Assembly (NCBI GenBank): GCA_002390045.1
Contig: DGSB01000073.1
Location: 346 to 10,560 of the forward strand
Direction: 5' to 3'
Length of the DNA: 10,215 nt
Source: Fibrobacter sp. UBA4373
Lineage (GTDB): Bacteria; Fibrobacterota; Fibrobacteria; Fibrobacterales; Fibrobacteraceae
Within the stretch, counting starts at the first letter, position 1. The number at the start of each line of letters is the position of its first letter. Both the position numbers and the translations under genes were made by a program. The notes under the pieces were generated by a model that saw nothing but the letters and a program-made list of their open reading frames with translations, did no database searches and was not told where the DNA came from. Below, piece by piece: positions 6,783-10,215 of this stretch.

Positions 6783-6798
6783 TTGCGGGAATCCGCAA
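6783..6798. repeat. GC-rich inverted repeat upstream of FadL-family gene
   Basis: TTGCGG (6783-6788) and CCGCAA (6793-6798) are perfect reverse complements around GAAT, about 43 bp before the FadL-family start. The arms stand out in an AT-rich stretch. It may be an operator, or a 5' leader hairpin if transcription starts further upstream. Confidence 0.4.
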
Positions 6799-6800
6799 GT

Positions 6801-6876
6801 AATTCATTACATATAAATGAATTGTTGTTCATTTACGGAGTTAGCTGATTAGTTGAATGAAGATTCATTAAATGAC
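6801..6876. promoter_or_regulatory. Cluster of TTCATT/AATGAA half-sites, probable regulator-binding region
   Basis: TTCATT occurs at 6803, 6829 and 6864 and its complement AATGAA at 6816 and 6856, with a variant AATGAC at 6871. Pairs form two exact dyads: AATTCATT with AATGAATT (6801-6823, 7-base centre) and AATGAA-GA-TTCATT (6856-6869). The first three sites start exactly 13 bases apart. The cluster fills the middle of the divergent region between the FadL-family gene and tcdA. A transcription factor using this half-site is inferred; none is named by the sequence. Confidence 0.45.
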
Positions 6877-6917
6877 AGACTCTTAAGAAATTAGCCGGAT
6901 TTGCTAACTTTTGGAAT

Positions 6918-7679
6918 ATGAATACGGATTTTGAATTTTTGGCTCGCGTCGAGCGTCTTCTGGGCGCCTCTGCTTTGCAGGAGGTGACTCAAAAACGTGT
7001 CATTGTCTTTGGGGTCGGCGGTGTTGGCTCGTGGTGCGTCGAAAGCCTTGTGCGGTCAGGAATTCAAAAAATAACGATCGTGGATAGTGACTGTGTTTGC
7101 GTTTCCAATCTGAACCGTCAGTTGATGGCGACGACAAAGACAGTAGGCGCTGTGAAAGTGGAAGCCTTGAAACAGCGTCTTCTCGAAATCAATCCGCATG
7201 CAGAAATTGATGCGCGTAGGGAAGTCTTTTCTGCGGAAACGGCGGAAAATTTTCACTTGGAAAACTACGATTATATCGTGGACGCAATTGATTCCTTAAA
7301 AGACAAGGCGCATTTGATTCTGTGCGCCTGCAAAACGAAGGCGACTCTTTTTTCTTCGATGGGAGCTGCGCTTAAAATGGATCCGACCAAGATTCGCGTG
7401 GCGGAATTTTGGCAAGTGCAGGGCTGCCCGCTTGCGCGTGCCTTGCGGACAAAATTTAGATCATCCCATGTGAAGCCCGCCCGAAAATTCAAGTGCGTTT
7501 TCAGTGAAGAACTTTTGCAAAACCAGGGCGGTACAGACGAATTCGATGCGCGCAAGGCTCAAATCAACGGGGCGCTTTCGCACATTACTGCTATATACGG
7601 TTTTACCATTGCAGGTCTTATCGTCAAAGATATTATTGATAAATTTAAAGCTTTGGAAAAATCCAAAAATTCCCATTAA
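6918..7679 (+). CDS. tcdA: tRNA threonylcarbamoyladenosine dehydratase (TcdA/CsdL), ThiF/E1-like
   Basis: TcdA uses ATP to dehydrate N6-threonylcarbamoyladenosine (t6A) at position 37 of ANN-decoding tRNAs to its cyclic form. The 253-residue protein is near the family length (E. coli 268). It has the E1-type nucleotide loop FGVGGVGSW (31-39), the acidic VDSD (55-58), NLNRQ (64-68), and VDAIDSLKDKA (121-131) at the end of the Rossmann fold. The TcdA-specific signature follows: SSMGAALKMDPTKIRV (146-161), then PLARALR (171-177), and KCVFSEE (192-198). This pattern separates it from ThiF and MoeB, which carry zinc-binding CxxC pairs not seen here. Hydrophobic C-terminal helix at 225-240. The start ATG at 6918 has only GGAAT just before it. 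Single-gene unit ended by the hairpin at 7685-7714. Confidence 0.9.
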   Translation: MNTDFEFLARVERLLGASALQEVTQKRVIVFGVGGVGSWCVESLVRSGIQKITIVDSDCVCVSNLNRQLMATTKTVGAVKVEALKQRLLEINPHAEIDARREVFSAETAENFHLENYDYIVDAIDSLKDKAHLILCACKTKATLFSSMGAALKMDPTKIRVAEFWQVQGCPLARALRTKFRSSHVKPARKFKCVFSEELLQNQGGTDEFDARKAQINGALSHITAIYGFTIAGLIVKDIIDKFKALEKSKNSH

Positions 7680-7684
7680 AACAA

Positions 7685-7714
7685 AAAAAGTTCCCGATTT
7701 CTCGGGAACTTTTT
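7685..7714. terminator. Bidirectional intrinsic terminator between tcdA and GH5 gene
   Basis: AAAAAGTTCCCGA (7685-7697) and TCGGGAACTTTTT (7702-7714) pair perfectly around TTTC. A G/C-rich core is flanked by A-run and T-run, so a T-run follows the stem on both strands. It lies 5 bases after the tcdA stop and 16 bases after the GH5 stop and can serve both. Confidence 0.92.
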
Positions 7715-7730
7715 AAGGAAGGGAAGAAGC

Positions 7731-9626
7731 TTAGTTGAGGCCCAAGGCGTCGTCGATGCCTTCGATCAGCTTGCCGTCGCGGATGACTTCGAATCCGCCG
7801 GTGTAACCCCAATGCTGCCAAGGAACCTGGAGGGAATCGCAAGCCTTGCGGACAGCGGAGAGGTAGTTCAAGCGGGATTCTAACGTGGAACCGACGTTAT
7901 AAGCGCCGAATTCGTTGATGATGACCGGCACCTGATTTTCGACAGCCCACTTCTTGGCGATGTAAATCTGGTTCAGAATGTAACCGTCGCTACCGGTCTT
8001 GTAATAGTTCTTGACCGCGGTCTTGATCCAGCTTGCCGTAGAAGCGTTCACGCCGAAGTCCGAAGTGTAGACGGACCACTTGGTGGTATCATACGGGAAC
8101 GGAATGTTCTTGATGGAAGCCGCTTCTGTCCAAGAGGCGCTCTGGTGCGTAAAGATATACGGTTCGTAAGAGTGTACTGCGTAGATGATGTTGTCGTCGG
8201 TAAACGGCGTGCGCTTGGCGAGAAGCGTGATGGAATACCATTGGGCGTCACCGAAGATGATTGTGTGCTTGGTATCGACCGTGCGGATGGAATCGATCAT
8301 GCCCTGAGCGGCAATCGTCCAGTTCGCCTGGGTCACCTTACCGTCCTTCATATCCGGCTCGTTCAAAAGTTCAAAGAAGAGGTCTTCGCGTTCGTTCGAG
8401 GCGTAATGTGCGGCGACAGCCTTCCAGACGCCGCCCATCATGGCGAGATACTTGGCGTCAGTCGAAGACGTGGCGTTGTAGCTGTTGTCATATTCGTGAT
8501 AGTCGATCGTGAGCGACATGCCGTAGCGTTCTGTCCAGTTCACGAAGGAGTCGAGTACGATAAAGATGGAGTCGTTCATCTGGAGCTCGACCTTGCCAGT
8601 GGTATCGGCCACATATTCGTCGCGGTTGGTGGCGTAAAGGTCCAAGTCGATCGGAAGGCGGAGAGCCTTGAAGCCGTTTTCGGAAAGGATCTTGACATCT
8701 TCTTCGCCGAGTTCAAATTCGCCGGTGAACTTGCCATCCGCTTCTTCAAGCCAGTTGGTAAAGTTCACGCCCTTGTCCAAATACTTCATCGCCTTTTCTT
8801 GGAGCGGAGTGCTGATGGTGATATCGCCGATGTTCGGGTTGATGACCTGCGGAGCGTGAATCGTCATGTCCGCTTCCTTCGGCGGAAGGTCCTCTTCGGT
8901 GATGAGGTAAATGTCGTCAATCATCACGGAATCCACTTTGCCGTTGCCCTTGGCCTGGAAGCTGATGTTTGTGACGTGAGCCGGATTGAAGGCGACCGCT
9001 TCGCCCCAACCGCCCTGAACGAGGTTGTTGAAATCGATCGTGACGGTGGTCCAGGTGTCGGATTTCTTGACGGCGGCAAGATGCACGTCATAATCGAGAA
9101 CGTCGGAAGTTTCTACGTGGATGTAATGGGCCGCGCCCTTATAAGAATAGCGGATGCCGGCATACTTGCTGACGTCGACCGTGCTCGGGACTTCAAAACC
9201 CCAGCCGACATACGGATCGTAGGCGTAGTTGCCCTTGTCCAAAGTAAATTCAACCTTGAAAGCGTATGCGGAGCCATTGTCTGTCGGGGATGCAATCGGA
9301 TTGCCGCTTTCGTCAACAGGAGTCGTGATGACCGAGGCGGCTTCGTTGTCATTGTCGTTATAGGTGTACCAGCCGGAACCGATGGGAGTTCCTCCGTCGC
9401 CGTCTTCCATGTCATCTAATAAAAGTCCGTTTGTTGGAGCGGCAACGCTTGAACTTGAAACGGTAGCTTCCTCGGAAGAAGAACTTCCGTTCACGTCGGC
9501 ATCGATGACTTCGGAAGAAGAACTCGGTTCTTCCGGAGCGGCGCTGGATTTATCGTCGGAGCAGGCGCTTGTCCACAGGGCAAATGCGGATGCTGCAGAG
9601 ATGAGTGCTAGGTTACGAAAGCGCAT
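7731..9626 (-). CDS. Secreted lipoprotein with CBM11-like module and GH5 glycoside hydrolase (cellulase type)
   Basis: Predicted to cut beta-1,4-glucan or a related plant polysaccharide while tethered to the envelope. From the ATG at 9626 (AGGAGA 4 bases upstream) it has 631 residues. Order of parts: lipoprotein signal peptide with lipobox TSAC (19-22, lipidated C22); acidic serine linker with SSSS at 35-38, 48-51 and 57-60; a beta-rich module (about 68-243) opening LLLDDMEDG and ending DSVMIDDIYL, similar to carbohydrate-binding module family 11; and a GH5 domain (about 280-625). In GH5, LRLP (322-325), YHEYDNSY (376-383), LNEP (421-424, acid/base E423), VHSYEPY (484-490) and INEFG (570-574, nucleophile E572) are all present, so it should be active. 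The longer open frame to 9779 is rejected because it would bury the signal peptide. Substrate and GH5 subfamily are not settled. Confidence 0.88.
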   Translation of the reverse strand: MRFRNLALISAASAFALWTSACSDDKSSAAPEEPSSSSEVIDADVNGSSSSEEATVSSSSVAAPTNGLLLDDMEDGDGGTPIGSGWYTYNDNDNEAASVITTPVDESGNPIASPTDNGSAYAFKVEFTLDKGNYAYDPYVGWGFEVPSTVDVSKYAGIRYSYKGAAHYIHVETSDVLDYDVHLAAVKKSDTWTTVTIDFNNLVQGGWGEAVAFNPAHVTNISFQAKGNGKVDSVMIDDIYLITEEDLPPKEADMTIHAPQVINPNIGDITISTPLQEKAMKYLDKGVNFTNWLEEADGKFTGEFELGEEDVKILSENGFKALRLPIDLDLYATNRDEYVADTTGKVELQMNDSIFIVLDSFVNWTERYGMSLTIDYHEYDNSYNATSSTDAKYLAMMGGVWKAVAAHYASNEREDLFFELLNEPDMKDGKVTQANWTIAAQGMIDSIRTVDTKHTIIFGDAQWYSITLLAKRTPFTDDNIIYAVHSYEPYIFTHQSASWTEAASIKNIPFPYDTTKWSVYTSDFGVNASTASWIKTAVKNYYKTGSDGYILNQIYIAKKWAVENQVPVIINEFGAYNVGSTLESRLNYLSAVRKACDSLQVPWQHWGYTGGFEVIRDGKLIEGIDDALGLN

Positions 9627-9630
9627 AAAG

Positions 9631-9636
9631 TCTCCT
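9631..9636 (-). promoter_or_regulatory. Ribosome binding site of the GH5 lipoprotein gene
   Basis: AGGAGA on the minus strand lies 4 bases before the ATG at 9626. It fixes the start at the lipoprotein signal peptide rather than 51 codons upstream. Confidence 0.8.
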
Positions 9637-9870
9637 ATTAAAAAGGTTCGAATTAAAGATAAAGAAAAACGGAGAAAGAGAACGGATTTGAATACTGATT
9701 TAAATATTTTCTGTATCAACCGTATTAGATTTAGATAGAAGGGAAAATTTGGAAAATGGGGAAGAATTGCTTTGGGCAAAAAGGCTCAGTTTTGGCTTTT
9801 ACTAAATTTTCTCGCGTGAAATTTTAACATGCGGTGATTAGGATGCATAAAGCTTGCTGACCGCTGCCTC
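9637..9870. other. Divergent intergenic region between GH5 gene and ileS
   Basis: The region is AT-rich and must hold promoters for both flanking genes. On the minus strand a TTGATA (9714-9719) could be a -35 for the GH5 gene, but no good -10 sits at the right distance. Near ileS, AAATTTT occurs twice around CTCGCGTG (about 9802-9824), forming an imperfect dyad. No convincing coding frame, RNA gene or terminator is seen. Confidence 0.3.
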
Positions 9871-9875
9871 TGAGG
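9871..9875 (+). promoter_or_regulatory. Ribosome binding site of ileS
   Basis: TGAGG lies 8 bases before the ATG at 9884 and supports that codon as the start. Confidence 0.6.
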
Positions 9876-9883
9876 TTCAAATC

Positions 9884-10215
9884 ATGTTTCGTGAAGTAAA
9901 GAAAGAAGAAACCTTCCCGCAGATCGAAGAGCGCGTGCTCGCCCTGTGGGATAAGGACGAAAGTTTCAAGAAGTCGCTGGACTCCCGTCCGGAAACTGAA
10001 CCGTATACTTTCTACGATGGCCCTCCGTTTGCAACGGGCCTTCCGCACTACGGTCACTTGCTTGCCGGTACCATCAAGGATATCGTTCCGCGTTACTGGA
10101 CCATGAAGGGCAAGAGGGTTCCGCGCGGTTTCGGTTGGGACTGCCACGGCCTTCCGATTGAATCTCTCGTTCAGAACGAACTCGGTCTCGCGGGCGTTGC
10201 CGAAATCCAGAAGCT
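9884..10215 (+). CDS. ileS: Isoleucyl-tRNA synthetase, N-terminal part (3' end outside window)
   Basis: IleRS charges tRNA-Ile with isoleucine in the cytoplasm. Only 110 codons are visible before the window ends. The ATG at 9884 has TGAGG 8 bases upstream, and the protein begins MFREVKKEETFPQIEE. The class I signature appears as DGPPFATGLPHYGHLLAGT (45-63), with HYGH (55-58) in the place of HIGH, followed by GTIKDIVPRYW (62-72) and GWDCHGLPIE (84-93). The wording FYDGPPFATGLPHYGH matches the type-2, eukaryote-like IleRS form, not the DGPPYANG-x-HIGH form of the E. coli type. Type-2 enzymes are associated in the literature with reduced mupirocin sensitivity. Identification is firm; the type is inferred from this short segment. 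Confidence 0.93.
   Translation, partial: MFREVKKEETFPQIEERVLALWDKDESFKKSLDSRPETEPYTFYDGPPFATGLPHYGHLLAGTIKDIVPRYWTMKGKRVPRGFGWDCHGLPIESLVQNELGLAGVAEIQK

Noticed and set aside
6883..6910. Possible promoter TTAAGA - 16 bp - TAACTT before tcdA
   Set aside because: Only 4 and 3 of 6 consensus matches; too weak to annotate without a mapped transcription start.
8145..9419. A 424-codon plus-strand open frame opposite the GH5 gene
   Set aside because: The GH5 frame has all catalytic motifs; the opposite frame is a Val/Asp-rich shadow without a ribosome binding site.
9627..9779. N-terminal extension of the GH5 protein by 51 codons
   Set aside because: It would place the lipoprotein signal peptide internally, and a strong ribosome binding site precedes the ATG at 9626.
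9802..9824. Imperfect dyad AAATTTT around CTCGCGTG upstream of ileS
   Set aside because: Mismatches in the arms and self-complementary AAATTT make chance likely; listed only within the intergenic entry.
9824..10147. A 107-codon minus-strand open frame
   Set aside because: It lies mostly opposite the start of ileS, which has a clear synthetase signature.
1..10215. Searched for CRISPR repeats, insertion-sequence ends, tRNA or rRNA genes, phage or defence modules
   Set aside because: None seen by eye; the genes are housekeeping, envelope and one cellulase, with no repeat-spacer pattern or transposase motif.

Overview
The window looks like a chromosomal segment of a Gram-negative, plant-fibre-degrading bacterium, most likely Fibrobacter or a close relative. 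The clues are a secreted lipoprotein with a GH5 cellulase-type domain behind a linker of repeated SSSS blocks, an OmpP1/FadL-type outer-membrane protein, a type-2 IleRS start, and housekeeping genes with balanced base composition. The genus is inferred from protein style; no marker gene is present to prove it.

Layout. Positions 1-693 (+) hold the 3' end of a TPR protein of the BamD/YbgF style. A small orphan gene follows (about 737-958, +) behind a perfect 10-bp dyad and a TATAAT box. It meets a four-gene minus-strand block tail to tail. In transcription order this block is lemA (4468-3908), an htpX-like M48 protease (3877-2900), prfA (2873-1809) and prmC (1812-955), with gaps of 30 and 26 bp and then a 4-bp ATGA overlap. 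Divergent from lemA is a membrane-anchored NERD-like protein (4563-5438, +). It converges, with 3 bp between stops, on a FadL-family outer-membrane protein (6740-5442, -). A 177-bp divergent region rich in TTCATT/AATGAA half-sites separates that gene from tcdA (6918-7679, +). A bidirectional intrinsic terminator (7685-7714) separates tcdA from the GH5 lipoprotein (9626-7731, -). After a divergent intergenic region, ileS starts at 9884 (+) and runs off the window.

How the genes fit together. prfA and prmC form a functional pair: release factor 1 and the methyltransferase that modifies its GGQ glutamine. lemA and the M48 protease form a recurring membrane quality-control pair. tcdA (tRNA t6A cyclisation) and ileS (tRNA-Ile charging) are translation genes separated by the cellulase. 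The GH5 protein is the only obvious lifestyle gene and appears to be a single-gene unit with its own ribosome binding site and terminator.

I found no phage, insertion sequence, CRISPR array, tRNA or rRNA, and no convincing multi-gene undescribed system. The best leads are small: a NERD-like protein whose nuclease motif seems to lack its lysine, a cluster of regularly spaced half-sites upstream of fadL/tcdA, a dyad with a long-spaced promoter ahead of an orphan gene, and perfect hairpins at all three convergent gene junctions, two of them inside coding sequence.
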